A stretch of 64,000 nt of DNA from Antedon mediterranea (Eukaryota; Echinodermata; Crinoidea; Comatulida; Antedonidae). The stretch spans positions 9,361,201-9,425,200 of the forward strand of contig NC_092670.1 of the NCBI RefSeq assembly GCF_964355755.1. Direction: 5' to 3'. Position 1 is the first letter of the stretch. The number at the start of each line of letters is the position of its first letter. A model generated the notes under the pieces. It did no database searches. It was given only the letters and a program-made list of their open reading frames with translations, and had not been told where the DNA came from. The translations under genes were made by a program, and so were the position numbers. Shown here piece by piece: positions 22,856-34,765 of the stretch.

Positions 22856-23385
22856 CTGGTCACGTTTCTTTTCGCGCATAAATCTCGATCTAGGGTAGAT
22901 GGGTGAATAGGGTGTCTAGGGAAAAAAAAGATGCACCAACCGGATTCGACGCACTTGACTCTTTTAATTAAGAAGAGTAGGCTAGAGCTATAGTTGTGTA
23001 AATAGGCCTACATAGTGAAAGAACTATTTATGAATTCAAGAGTTTAAAAAGAAAACGCAATTTAAAATCTTCGGAAAATACCCACAACTGAGTTATTTTT
23101 AAAACACATGCACTCCCACTACCAGCATCACGTTGTCTTAGCTCGCTCCTCGTGTGAATGCTGACGTCATCACTCTCCAAAAATACACCATTTTCCGCCC
23201 TGGTCCGTGCGCAAAGGGTACAGCTCAATCTTCTCACTCGAAACGGTAAAGAACGCAAAAATAAATGGACAAGAAATGGACAGAGCCATGTGGGGTCATT
23301 AAAACTGAATTGGACTGGGTCATTAGATAATGAGGAAACTAGACAATTGGCCAATGGGACCCAAGAATCTAGGAGGTTGTTTTGA

Positions 23386-24447
23386 ATACCGGCATACTAA
23401 AAACTGTCAATTTTAGGGGTTTATCACATGATCGATGTATTAAATGAATAAAAATATTAAATAATAGAATAATAAGACTTACATTTTTTGTTAAAAGTTG
23501 AGAAAGTCGACATTTTTTTTATCCAATTTTCGAAAAATCCTTGTACTACAGTACATGAATTTTGTTTTTTAAAACACGGTAAATTCGACTACAATATGTA
23601 TGTTGTATTAATTGTTAGTTCTTTTAATATGACGAGACGTTTTTTGTTGTGTTTTTAGGGTGTGAATAATTGTCAATCAAAATTGTATATATATGTTAAA
23701 TACTATGTAACTATTTAAAAAACCCACCCTGACTTCTGATTGGCCAACCATATTCCAAGTAGTTTGATAAGTTAGCCTTTTTCAAAAATTTAGACAAAAT
23801 TACCGTTAACTTTGTCTGGGGCTTTTTTTCTAGGCCACATGGTATCAAAGATTTGTGTAACTGTAAGAGGAGTAACTGAAGGTTACTGGATAATAACCTC
23901 TATAGTATGAGCTATTATCAAAATATATTATTAGAATTGGTGGAATGAATTATTTGATTCACATCAAAATGAATTGTAGTGGAATTGCTCTTGAAATAAA
24001 TATAAAATAGTTGAGAATTTACACTACTAAGGAAATAGTCTTGACAAGAATATAGAATTCACCATTTAATGTACACTCAACTGCAAAAGTTTCCCCTCTG
24101 CTTTTTTTGTAAGGGCTTGGGACCTTCAAATACAAAGTGCAATGAATGATATAATGTAAATTATAATGTAATAATTAAAACTGAATGTAATTTATAAAAA
24201 TTACAAAATAATTTACAACATTAATCATTGCTCTTTGGATTTGGCAGCATTAAAAACTTTTTTTTTTTATTATTATTATTAACTTTACTGCACATTCAGA
24301 ATACCATTAGATATGGTGGCCCAATGGCCAAATTGCATAAAATACAAATATTTTGTAAAAAGTGAATATAAAATCACAGAACAAATAAAAATTGAAGATA
24401 TACGAAACAGTATAAAAACTATCCATGGCTACAACAATCATTTGGAA
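23386..24447. other. 3' flank of gene copy B
   Basis: No gene seen. Nearly identical to 16960-18011. A long run of T followed by ATTATTATTATTAAC (about 24259) and shared blocks such as GTAAGGGCTTGGGACCTTC are present. Confidence 0.6.
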
Positions 24448-24997
24448 TCATTCTTTTTGCTGCTTTTTTTTCCTCTCTTGACGAAGGCGACGGATGGCAA
24501 CCATAGCCGATTTCCATTCTTTAAAAGTCACATCAGATGTTGCAGCACAATACCAATTTCCATAGTACTGAGTGTGGTTCTTATTTAATCTTGATTGCTT
24601 ACACTTTGAGCACACAATCGCAGACGTTCTTGGTTTGTATATTTTGATCGGTTTCCCTTCCGATATGTCTTTAGCCACTCGTTTTCTGTACAAGAGGGTA
24701 GTTCTAGGAATACGAGTACTGCTAGCCTCAGGGACTGACGGTGGTGGTTTTGCTATCTCGCCAGGAACTGGGATCGACGGTCTGTTTCCTAGAGTCGCTA
24801 GGCCGGAAGTGTTTTTTGGTAGGACAAATGTGAAAGATGGAGCGCTTGTATGAACGTTTAGCACCGCTGGCTTGGTTAAAGGTTCAAGTAGGGTTTTATC
24901 AGAGACAAGTTTGGGTATTGTTGCCGAGATGCCAGATTCCAACACTTGCCGCTCTTGCTTCTTTGACGTTCTGTTGTACCTGTTGAAAATAAATCAA

Positions 24998-26824
24998 CAG
25001 GGCCGTAGCCAGGATCTGTCAAGGGGGGGTTCGCACACTAAGTATTTGGGTCACCCCACCCCCATACCTACCCCCCCCCCCCTCCTGGGGTGGGGCCTGA
25101 GGCGAAGCAAATTTTGTTAAATGACACCCCTAGATGGCCGGAAAAGACACTCTCATGCAGCATGCTACCAATGATGAGCAAAACGATCGTACTTTGACTC
25201 GTGGACTATTTAAACGATAACATTTGTTGCCGTATGTTAGATGCGCGTGCTCTGTGCGGAACCGCCGATTGTTAGATCATTTACTCGATATTTTGTTTTG
25301 CGTTCAAGTTCAATGCGAACGTACGTCTAGGAGAAGCCCCAAAAAAAGCACACTGGGTGAAGGAAAATACAATTCTTATTATAGCTCTATCTATAATATT
25401 TATTTACAGCAATTTGTTGAGGAAATTAAATATGCCAATGTAAATAGGTGATATTGATACATTTGAGTACGTATCGGCGAAGCAAATTTTGTTAAATGAC
25501 ACCCCTAGATGGCCGGAAAAGACACTCTCATGCAGCATGCTACCAATGATGAGCAAAACGATCGTACTTTGACTCGTGGACTATTTAAACGATAACATTT
25601 GTTGCCGTATGTTAGATGCGCGTGCTCTGTGCGGAACCGCCGATTGTTAGATCATTTACTCGATATTTTGTTTTGCGTTCAAGTTCAATGCGAACGTACG
25701 TCTAGGAGAAGCCCCGAAAAAAGCACACTGGGTGAAGGCAAATGCAATTCTTATTATAGCTCTATCTATAATATTTATTTACAGCAATTTGTTGAGGAAA
25801 TTAAATATGCCAATGTAAATAGGTGATATTGATACATTTGAGTACGTATCGGCGAAGCAAATTTTGTTAAATGACACCCCTAGATGGCCGGAAAAGACAC
25901 TCTCATGCAGCATGCTACCAATGATGAGCAAAACGATCGTACTTTGACTCGTGGACTATTTAAACGATAACATTTGTTGCCGTATGTTAGATGCGCGTGC
26001 TCTGTGCGGAACCGCCGATTGTTAGATCATTTTACTCGATATTTTGTTTTGCGTTCAAGTTCAATGCGAACGTACGTCTAGGAGAAACCCCAAAAAAAGC
26101 ACACTGGGTGAAGGAAAATGCAATTCTTATTATAGCTCTATCTATAATATTTATTTACAGCAATTTGTTGAGGAAATTAAATATGCCAATGTAAATAGGT
26201 GATATTGATACATTTGAGTACGTATCGGCTGGTGGTCTAGAAAAAAATAATCGGATGCCATAATGTGAACTACAGTACATGATACCATTATAGTGTAAAA
26301 TATTAATATTCACTATAATCCTCTATGATACATTATACTTCATAGCCACACATAAATACTGATGTATGTCGGAAGGCTATATACTTTATGCATGCTGCCT
26401 GACTGCCAGTGATCTAAACAATTGGTACGCAGTTGTCTGGCGGTGTCCTTTCCTTTGTACGAAACGTTCGTCCCCCAGCTCGCTGTGAGACGCGTCAATA
26501 TCATGTTGAATGCAGGGACCAAACATTTATTTTTCAGGTTAAAATCGGCAATTCATTTGCAACTCTTAGAAATTTACAGACTATATCGCTCGAAGTACGC
26601 TCATACAGGGAAGAAGGTACTGTATGAGTTATTCCGAACGAGTTTACGAATTTTTTAATTTACGAACAACTTTTTGTACTGTGGGGCACGTATTTGGACG
26701 ATTTTCGGAGATGAGGGTGAGGTATTGGGCATGTCGGGGATGGGGGTTCGCAGTCGGTTAAGGGGGGTTCGCTGTAAAGGGGGGTTCGCCCGAACCATAA
26801 ACACCCCCCCTGGCTACGGGCCTG
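24998..26824. mobile_element. 1.8-kb non-autonomous hAT-like element inside gene copy B
   Basis: The ends CAGGGCCGTAGCCAGG and CCTGGCTACGGGCCTG are near-perfect inverted repeats. Copy A supplies the empty site (AATAAATCAAACACAG). In B the flanks read AAATCAA on the left and ATATCAA on the right, a 7-8 bp target duplication with one mismatch, as expected for hAT. No transposase frame is present. The interior holds three 375-bp tandem repeats and ends rich in G or C. It lies in the last intron of gene B, leaving 18 nt of native intron before the final exon. Confidence 0.85.
25101..26226. repeat. three tandem copies of a 375-bp unit
   Basis: Units start at 25101, 25476 and 25851, each with GGCGAAGCAAATTTTG, GATGCGCGTGCTCTGTGCGG and ending near GAGTACGTATC. 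They differ at only a few positions. Each shows the same small open frame of about 75 codons, which has no recognisable family and is best regarded as chance. Confidence 0.93.
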
Positions 26825-29800
26825 ATATCAAACACAGTATTTAAAAACTTTAATGTATTTACTGTAGCGTAAAATAACAATCAATAACAAGTAAAAACTC
26901 ACCACTGGATGAGTGTCGTACGATTTATCTCCATCAACTGAAGCTTAGCAAACAACATCAGGTGTCCATTCGACAGCACTTTCCGACGAATGTTCTTGTA
27001 GCCTTTGGTAATGAGCGGCCAGCGCTGGAAACGTTTACCTTCGATAGATACGGTAGATGGATACGCTTCACATAGTTTTGTAATAATGCACTCCATACAT
27101 CGATTGCAGTCCGGCCACTGAGCTGGCCCGGTGTTCTGACCTAAGAAGCATCTTTTTTAAAAAAAACCAAAGAAACAAGTTAGATTTAAGACACATCATG
27201 CAACAAAGTAAAAAACGCTGGAAACTGCCTTACCGTCGAGTGCTTTCGACACCAGGTATTACGGAAGTAGTTTTACTTTTCTTGAACCTGCCTTTCGTCA
27301 GGTAATCTTGATGCCGTGCTTTGCGCTTAATGGTTTTGTCATAAGCATCCAGGTTGTTCCACAACTTTGCGACATGTTCAGCATGACTTTGACTTATCAC
27401 TCCACTGTCTTCCTTAAACTGCATAAGGTAGTCTGCCAGGGCTTCAACTTTGGCGTAGCCTGGAATGTTGTCCGGTCCAGTGGAATCCTCAAGTTCCTAA
27501 ATTGTAAAATATGAAAACAAAATATATAATCAGACTCGTGCATTGTATTTCAAAACAGAAACAAAATTTGTGAGGTAGAAGCTAATGATACAAATTTAAC
27601 TCACTGTGTCAAAAAGGGCTGCTTTTCCTTCACCATCATCATCATCATTATCGTCACATGAAGGCAAGGGCTCCAGCTGGGGTGGTGAGGGTTCTTTAGC
27701 ATTTCGAGGTTTAAAACAACGCTTAGGTGGTTTGTAGTCTGGTTGAGTCTTGTCATCATACCCTTCATCAACATCAAAAGTGTAAATTTCTTCATCAAAG
27801 TCTTCATCATAAATGGTATCTGTTTTGACAGGAAATTGAGTTTCGAGCACTTTGTTCGACTGGTTGTACAGGTACTCCACTCCGATGAGTTCTCCAGTGT
27901 ACTTGTTTGGAATGATAAAACTTTTGTACACTTTTTTGCCAATCACTTGCTCTGACAGTATGTTGAGAGCATGCTGATGCAGTCCACTATATGTACTGGA
28001 GATGGGTCCTCCAGACTGGGTAGCGGCTAGTGCACGGTTTGCATTCCATCGAACAAGTCCATCCATCAGGTAAGCTTGGAAATGTAAGTCGCTAGAACGC
28101 TCACCTGAGAAAAAAATAAAACATCCATAATAATGAAATAATACAAAAATCTGTAGATCGGTTTGAAGATTTGGTAGATACCAAATAAAAAGTAATACTG
28201 TACCTGGAATAAACCTGTTAAGGTGAAGATGAAACGATTCCAAAGAAGTGGAGCCTCTTGCGCAACGATATACTGGCAAGGTAACTCCACCCTTAAGCAT
28301 CTCACTGGTTTTTGTGTAGAGCGGGATGCCTTCTGGATCCTGGATGCAGGCGATGTGTCGCTCTTGTGAGCTCCAGATATCCCAGGTCTGTTCAGAGTCT
28401 AAGAGTGGGACGCCCATTGTGTCACGGCCTTCTTCACCATCGAGGGAAGTCAGCAGCTCTCGGATTAGGTTGGCAGTCTCGCGAGTCCCTCGTGTTGTCC
28501 TGCGACAATGTAAAGCATACTCCTTCTAGCTGATGTTTTTCAATATGATGTCGTCTGTTGGGTTGGAATGCTTCTTGCTTGCAATGAGCTGTTCACGCTT
28601 GGCGAGCTTCAGAAGTTCAACATCGTCAGCGCTCCACTCAAAAATGCAAGCGGAAAGACGTTTGAGAAATATCGGATACAACTGATGTGATTCTGTTGAA
28701 CAAGCTGCAGCAATTCTCCTCATGAAGTGCCAGATGTCCAGACGAATTTTCATGTCAGGCCAGGCGCTGAACATCTTCCTTATGCTTGAATGACCGCAGC
28801 AGTCACGGTCGACGTAGAGAATCTCGGGAGGAGGTACGCCTGCCAAAGCATATCGGTTAATGATGCCGTTTGTCATGTTGTTTAAGCCACATCCTTCTGC
28901 AGCAGTCAGGACTGTAATGAGCACCTGGCCGTACTCATTTCCGACGTTTGTTGCCCACGCTCCTGTTCCACATGCACGACCGGCTAGCTTCCTTACAATC
29001 TGCAAAAAAACCCAAACAAATTTATTAGGAAGAAAGCTTCCCCACAATCTGCAAAAAAAAAAAAATTCAAATAATTAAAAGTAAATTGCAGAAATAGTAT
29101 TGTTTATAAATTATTTACCCTTTTGGTCGAGTCAATCTTCAACACTCTTCCGAACGTCGATGTGATAGAAGCCTTGAGTTCGTCGATTCTTCCCATTACT
29201 TCGTTGCAGTAGATGGTAAGGAACCATTGGACAGAGGGAACAGGAATCATTTTAGACACCTCATCAAATTTAGAAGCAGCAATGACATAATCATCACGAG
29301 AACCACAGAACTTCTTGCAATTTTCTAAGTAGAGAGCCACTCTCTCATTCCACCGCCTTGTGTGTTGTTCTAAGACTTGTTGGCGAAGCTGTGATGGACT
29401 GTTACCGAGACCGCGGTACTTTAGAAGCTGCAGGACCCGGTTGTCGCAGGCCAAGTGATACGAAAGTACAACAGGAAACTGAAGGCGATGTGCTAAATCA
29501 AGTTGCTTTAAAATGTTTTCACTCCAGCCAATTTGTCTTTGTTTGCAATTAGAGCACCTCAGTTGCTCTGTTGCAAGAAAGTAGTGGCAGTCTAAATCCA
29601 GGACCGGACGAACGATTCCATGGAGGCCGCCTGATGTTAGTGGATAGCTCTTGCATTCTGGCCGAGGGCAGACCAGCTTGACCTGCCAAGTCTTGCGGGG
29701 CAACCAAAGAAGAAGACGATGACCGAAGTAACTGTTGGCCATGGGTATGTTTTTGTTGAGCGGATCCGGTTGAGGTGGATAATACCAAAGTTGTTTGAGT

Positions 29801-31014
29801 TTAGTTGAATCCAACTCTGCAGTCCCCTTCTTCGATTTCTTGAATAAGGTTTTTGAAATCCACTGCTGATCGATCTCGGGCAAGTTCTTCTTCCATTTAT
29901 CTGGTATGAGACAATCTGCAAGAAAAACCAAAACAAAATTGTATAATTAATGAAACTACATTATGTAATTTTCATTTTCTAGTTTTAAAAATCAAACAAA
30001 ATAATTAAAATTACACTGAAATAAACTACCTTCACTCTGTTTGATAGTTATTGTAGTGGATGGCATAGTACTAACAGGTTCATAAGATGTATTTGGTTGA
30101 GCTGTAAGACGGAAAATTAAAGAATATTTAGCAGTAAACTACTTTCATTCGCTATCTACAGTATGCTATAAAGCAATGTATTTAAACAACACGATTTTAT
30201 GATTGAGTATAAATGAATGCATAAAAAAAAACGTAAACCCAGCAAGCCTACAACATACACAGGCACTAAAAATGCAAAACCTAAAATTATTAATTTAGAA
30301 AATGCACAAAAAACACAAATATGGAATAAGTCTTACCTGGTGCATATGAGGTTGATGGTTGCAAAGAAGCATCAAAGACATCAGTACCAGAAAGTGTTTC
30401 ATCTGTGACATCCTCAACCTTTTGTAGCTTAATACCAACAGGTATGTACGATGTCTGTCTAGTTGGGCATTTCCTGCGGCGTTTTATTTCTTTCATTGCT
30501 ATGGCTTCTTTGCCTTCTGGGAAAGACTCCAAGTACCTCTTAAAGTTGAATTTGTTAATACTAAGTGAACTTGTACTTGGAATTTCATTAGCCATTTTAA
30601 TAACAAAACATACTGCATATTCCAGTACATTTTCGACCATCCACTTGAATGTTTGTCCACTGTATTTACAATGCTGAAACTTGTAGCAGCCCAACACATC
30701 ACATTCATCTTTGGTGTTTCCACCCAGCCTGCACACCTCCTTCAAGGCATCTTGCCGTACATCAGGAGTTAGACACTTGCCAGTTGGTCGTTTTCTCAAG
30801 CTGTTAAATACTACAGCAGCAGATGTATCTTCAAGAATTAAGGCACCCTCTTCACTGCGCCGAAAAGTTGGTCTGAACATACTGTACTGTCTATTGAACA
30901 CCTGCAAAACTAAAAAACCTGATCAAAGGCAAAAATATATGTAAGTAAAGTATGTGAAAAAAGAAAATTTTACCCGTATAATGCCACTGTGCACCGTGCA
31001 GTTGTAGTAAATGG

Positions 31015-32103
31015 CTGTAAATAAAAGAAATCAAATCTAAATAAAATAAAATATCTGTGGGTTAAAATTTCTCAAGTAATAATTAATAGTAGACCAAGAC
31101 TTTAAATGTAAAATATTAATAAAATGAATTACATATAGCATTAAAACATATCTACTAAGAACAAACTATTTTATCTAAATTAAATTAAGAAAATATTACA
31201 TATGAATAATTATGTTTTTTTTTCAATTAAAAAAAACTATATAAAGAATTACAACATAAATTAGAGTAAATTGAATAATCTTTGTTTATTAAACAGTGTA
31301 TGTATCAACTCTTTGATCCCTGAGCACTTCCTTTAATGCAATCAAATTATTTGAGAATCTTATCTAAATCCACAAATACAGTTGATTGCCTAATTAAACG
31401 AATGCTTTAGATCAAAGAGTTGAAGCCTACACTTAATTAAACAATCATTATAATAAAAGTTAAATTGTTTATCTATCAATTAAAAGGGTTGACATGTGAA
31501 CAAGGCTTTAGTCTGTTTCCCATGGATGCTATTCTGATACAGCACACATTTAGTTTTTTATAGTTTAAAATTATGTTTAGGCCTAAAATCTATTACAGGG
31601 TACATAGGCTAGTCTAACTAGTAGTAGGATTGTTAAAATATTAAATAAATTAAACTTTAAAGAATAGCTTAATTACTTTAAACTAAATTTATTTACTATG
31701 GGATGGTTCTACGATAAATACTAATCTAAGCCTAGGCCTAGTCTAAACTACTGTAGTAAGTTTTGAAGAAAAAAAATAACAGAGAGCCCTAAGTAGGTAG
31801 CGTCTTACTAGGGCCTAGCCCTTACAGGCCCATGGTTTGACTTACAATTCATGGCAACCAAAAAAGATCTAGGCCTACCTAGTCCTAGAGGTCTTTCTAT
31901 CTAGCCTACTAGCTAGGCCTAGGCTATATAGTAAAGGCATGCGTTATTGTTAATACTTTATGAAATATATGAAGGCCTATTGGTAATTAGGGGGATAAGT
32001 AATAATAGCAAATGCATTTTACCAAACACAGAGCAGACTACCGCCAACAAGAATTAGCGTCGGCACCCATACAAACACATTTGCTAGGCCATGGCATAGT
32101 TTC
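31015..32103. other. intron-like region upstream of gene copy B exons
   Basis: AT-rich, with a TAGGCCTA-rich stretch at 31560-31960. No coding exon is recognised. If the 5' UTR exon ending at 34390 is used, this is the first intron of gene B. Confidence 0.5.
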
Positions 32104-34300
32104 TACGCCGTGGTTAGGATTCCGGCACCGGAACTCAACTGCCCAGCGTTAGGGAATCCGACACGCTATTGCGCATGCCCAGATCGAGGTAATCGGCGAC
32201 TCTATACCAAAGATTGTATAGCGGCGCGCGATTTTTTTTTCCGTACGAGAGTTCCTCCATCGGTTCGTTTCGGACTCAATCGACTCTTCGGTAAGCCACC
32301 GATGCGTGACAGCAACCACAAGACAAAACGTGAGCAGCTTTTTTGCACGAGTGACAGATTTATACATACTAGAGGCCTAATACTATACTCACTGTAAATA
32401 TAATAATAAATATTAATAGTAGTACTGAACGTCATTGTAATAATAATAATATGCCTAGAATTTTAATAATGTAATACTGTATAGGCAGCCACAAACCAAT
32501 GTATGTACCATCAGATTCACAAACAGTAACACACACACAGCAGCAGCACTTTGTTGGTCGTCACAAGCAAGGCCTAGCTAGCCTAGCCCTACGTACGTGT
32601 GCTTCAATGTAGTACATTTCCATCTACTGTACTATTTTTTATTTTAATAAAATGAAGTAGTAGGTTAGAAATTATATGTACAAAAGTAACACTAGCAGAT
32701 GTTTTTATCAAGAAAATTACAATTTTCTTCAGGTTTTTAAGTGTAACATTTGAAAAATTGTATACAGGCCTAGTATTTAGTAACATGTATTCTTGTAAGT
32801 TGATGTATAGAAACACATGCTTGCTTATAAATATAATAATTGATGATAGTATCACATATAATTATAAGCTTCCTGGAAAATGTGTTATTATTAAATGTAT
32901 TTGTACTATTGCAGTCGTGTCAGTAACGTAATTGAATGTTTTTTACTTTGCATGTATTTTTTATGATTTTCCAAATTACATATACACATAATAAACAATA
33001 ATATTAGTTGTAGGTCTATAACTTAATTAAAACTCCAAAATTGCCTATTATTAAAAGTCTGAACTTCTTTTTTTCAAGATTGGGGATAATTAATACGTAC
33101 ACCTTTAACGTAAAATTTCCATTACCTTACAATATAAATATTAATTTAATAATATTATTTTAAAAGGTATAAAAAACATACACTGTGCATAGGAATTCCT
33201 TAATACCTTGCATATAGGCTTACACAAGCTTGGCTAGGCTAGCTACAGGCTAGCTACAATACCATAAACGATAAAAGAGCCTCTCTACTCGTTCGTGACA
33301 AAAGGTCGTTGGAACAACTTCAAAAAATAATATCTGATACGACCTACTATTGGGTCGTAGACCTAAATATCTCCAATATGCTATTGGGTTCTTAATGTAA
33401 TTACTAAGTAGGCCTAGTATTTATTAATTAATGTCATCAAAACACGTATTAGTGTAGATTCATTTTACTATTGTGAGAGCCTGTGTGAAAGTAAGCTCGC
33501 GGTTTGTAAATGTAAATTGTATTATGTTGTCACGCATCAGTGAGCTGACTTTACCGAATACCGAAGAGAGTCGATTGAGTCCGAAACGAACCGATGGAGG
33601 AACTCTCGTACGGAAAAAAAAATCGCTAGCGGCGCTATTATAATCTTTGTCTATACTTTTCAACAGCGATGGATCATTTCATAGCTACTAGCCTAGATGC
33701 CTATAATACGGGATCCACTAATCTAGGATAGGGCTACCAGTTAGACGTGACCAGTGGGGCCTATTTATTTTGTAATTAAAAAGTGGTTGCTTCATTCATA
33801 TATAAACTTCATATCATTATGAATTATATAATTACATGACTAGTTTATGATTTTTCATAACGCATTATACTGTATACGGTACATAACAACATGCAATCAC
33901 AAGTTGATTTGTTGACGGCAGCAACCGCGTGGATGTGAAAAAACTGTTCGGGAAGTCAGGGTCGCAACGCTAAAAACAGCATTACGATTCTTAGATAGAT
34001 ACTGATACTTATTAATATCATTATGATTATTTTAACGCGTGGCGTAGTATTATTTTAATTATTAATTCATTCATTCATGTATGGCATAGGCCAAGTTTCA
34101 TCCATCGCTCTCTCCCCCGCGCAACGACTATCTAGGCTACAGTAAATCCCTATAACACTCCGACTCTCGGCGGTGGTGTGGTGTGTGTGTGGCAAGCAGC
34201 TATAATTCACTTCCCAGAGCTCTGGGCATGCGCAATAGCGTGTCGGATTCCCTAACGGTGGGCAGTTGAGTTCCGGTGCCGGAATCCTAACCACGGCGTA
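32104..34300. mobile_element. 2.2-kb foldback element with two nested inverted arms
   Basis: Outer arms 32104-32181 and 34222-34300 are inverted copies (TACGCCGTGGTTAGGATTCC and its inverse; AATCCGACACGCTATTGCGC and its inverse). Inner arms 32228-32294 and 33551-33626 are a second inverted pair (CCGTACGAGAGTTCCTCC and inverse). The interior has no recognisable transposase. It occupies the probable first intron of gene copy B and ends about 90 bp from its first splice donor. Confidence 0.78.
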
Positions 34301-34389
34301 GTTTCTATTGACTATGGCTAGGCCTAGGCCAAACAAGTTATCAACACTTTAAATGCCGATTTCAAGCATGAAATCAATTTCGCTCTTAC

Positions 34390-34500
34390 CTTTAATGCAA
34401 GTACACGTTCGAGTTGAATACAGCTACTACCAGAATTCGCCTTGAAATTAATAATAATAAGTCTAGAGGATTTGTAAAAAGATGTTGTCGCATGTAAGTC
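34390..34500 (-). other. probable 5' UTR exon of gene copy B
   Basis: On the minus strand the exon ends TTGCATTAAAG followed by GTAAGAGC, a good donor. It is similar to a stretch ending at 42688 upstream of gene copy C, including the shared blocks GAGATTTTG and GACAACATCT. There is no in-frame ATG that fits the downstream exons, so it would be untranslated. The 5' limit is a guess. Confidence 0.5.
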
Positions 34501-34765
34501 TCTGGACAAAATCTCATCATTGTTTGTGTTGTGAAAAACTTGTTGAAGTCACATATTAATTACGTCACTTTTCAGTGTTCTGATTGGTCAAAATGACAAA
34601 TTTGGAACAATTTTTCTAATGCTCTGATTACGTCACTTTTCAGTGCTCTGATTGTTCAACTTTTGGAACGCTTTCCGCTGCTCTGATTGGTCAATCAGTT
34701 GTTCAATTCATTGTCCAATTCTACAGCACATATTGGGTTATTTGTAGCGCAAATCCACGGCCCGA
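34500..34765 (-). promoter_or_regulatory. probable promoter of gene copy B: repeated CRE-like and CCAAT modules
   Basis: TTACGTCACTTTTCAGTG followed by a TCTGATTGGTC-type word occurs twice in a row (about 34559-34590 and 34627-34652). A further GATTGGTCAA is at 34684-34693. On the minus strand, in the direction of the gene, these read as CCAAT boxes and a TGACGTAA half-CRE. Copy C has the equivalent at 42860-42990. The element pairs with gene position, but activity is inferred only. Confidence 0.5.

Larger units (their letters stand above)
23214..29387. repeat. segmental duplication, copy B
   Basis: Partner of 16787-21082. Beyond 29387 gene copy B continues into its 5' exons, while copy A is cut, so B shows the fuller arrangement. 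Copy B alone carries the insertion at 24998-26824. The near identity of introns and 3' flank argues for a recent event. Confidence 0.92.
24448..30880 (-). pseudogene. transposase-like gene copy B, full length but with in-frame TAG
   Basis: Coding exons: 30337-30880, 30030-30101, 29119-29915, 28204-28999, 27605-28104, 27234-27496, 26903-27151, 24448-24979. They sum to 3753 nt (1251 codons) in one consistent frame, starting at ATG 30880 (MFRPTFRRSEEG). Untranslated exons are probable at 30974-31014 and ending at 34390. Residues 1-205 form an N-terminal module with no family I can name; about 206-471 hold a Cys-rich domain (CPRPEC, CSNC) and the first core Asp in KIDSTKR (about 467). YVDRDCC gives Asp about 535 and TSLESFHL gives Glu about 725; a zinc-ribbon-like CSKCKQ...H...YC lies near the C terminus. 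A TAG at 28526-28528 (codon 629) replaces a Lys codon kept in A and C, removing the third acidic residue from the product. An insertion also sits 18 nt upstream of the last acceptor. Confidence 0.82.

Noticed and set aside
22359-22881. Overlapping frames of 90-119 codons on the + strand
   Set aside because: They lie in a partial hAT-like element that shares its sequence with 26400-26810, where the frames are not conserved.
25224-26194. Three copies of a 67-75 codon frame
   Set aside because: They follow the 375-bp tandem repeat, have no recognisable domain, and one copy is shifted by a single-base change.
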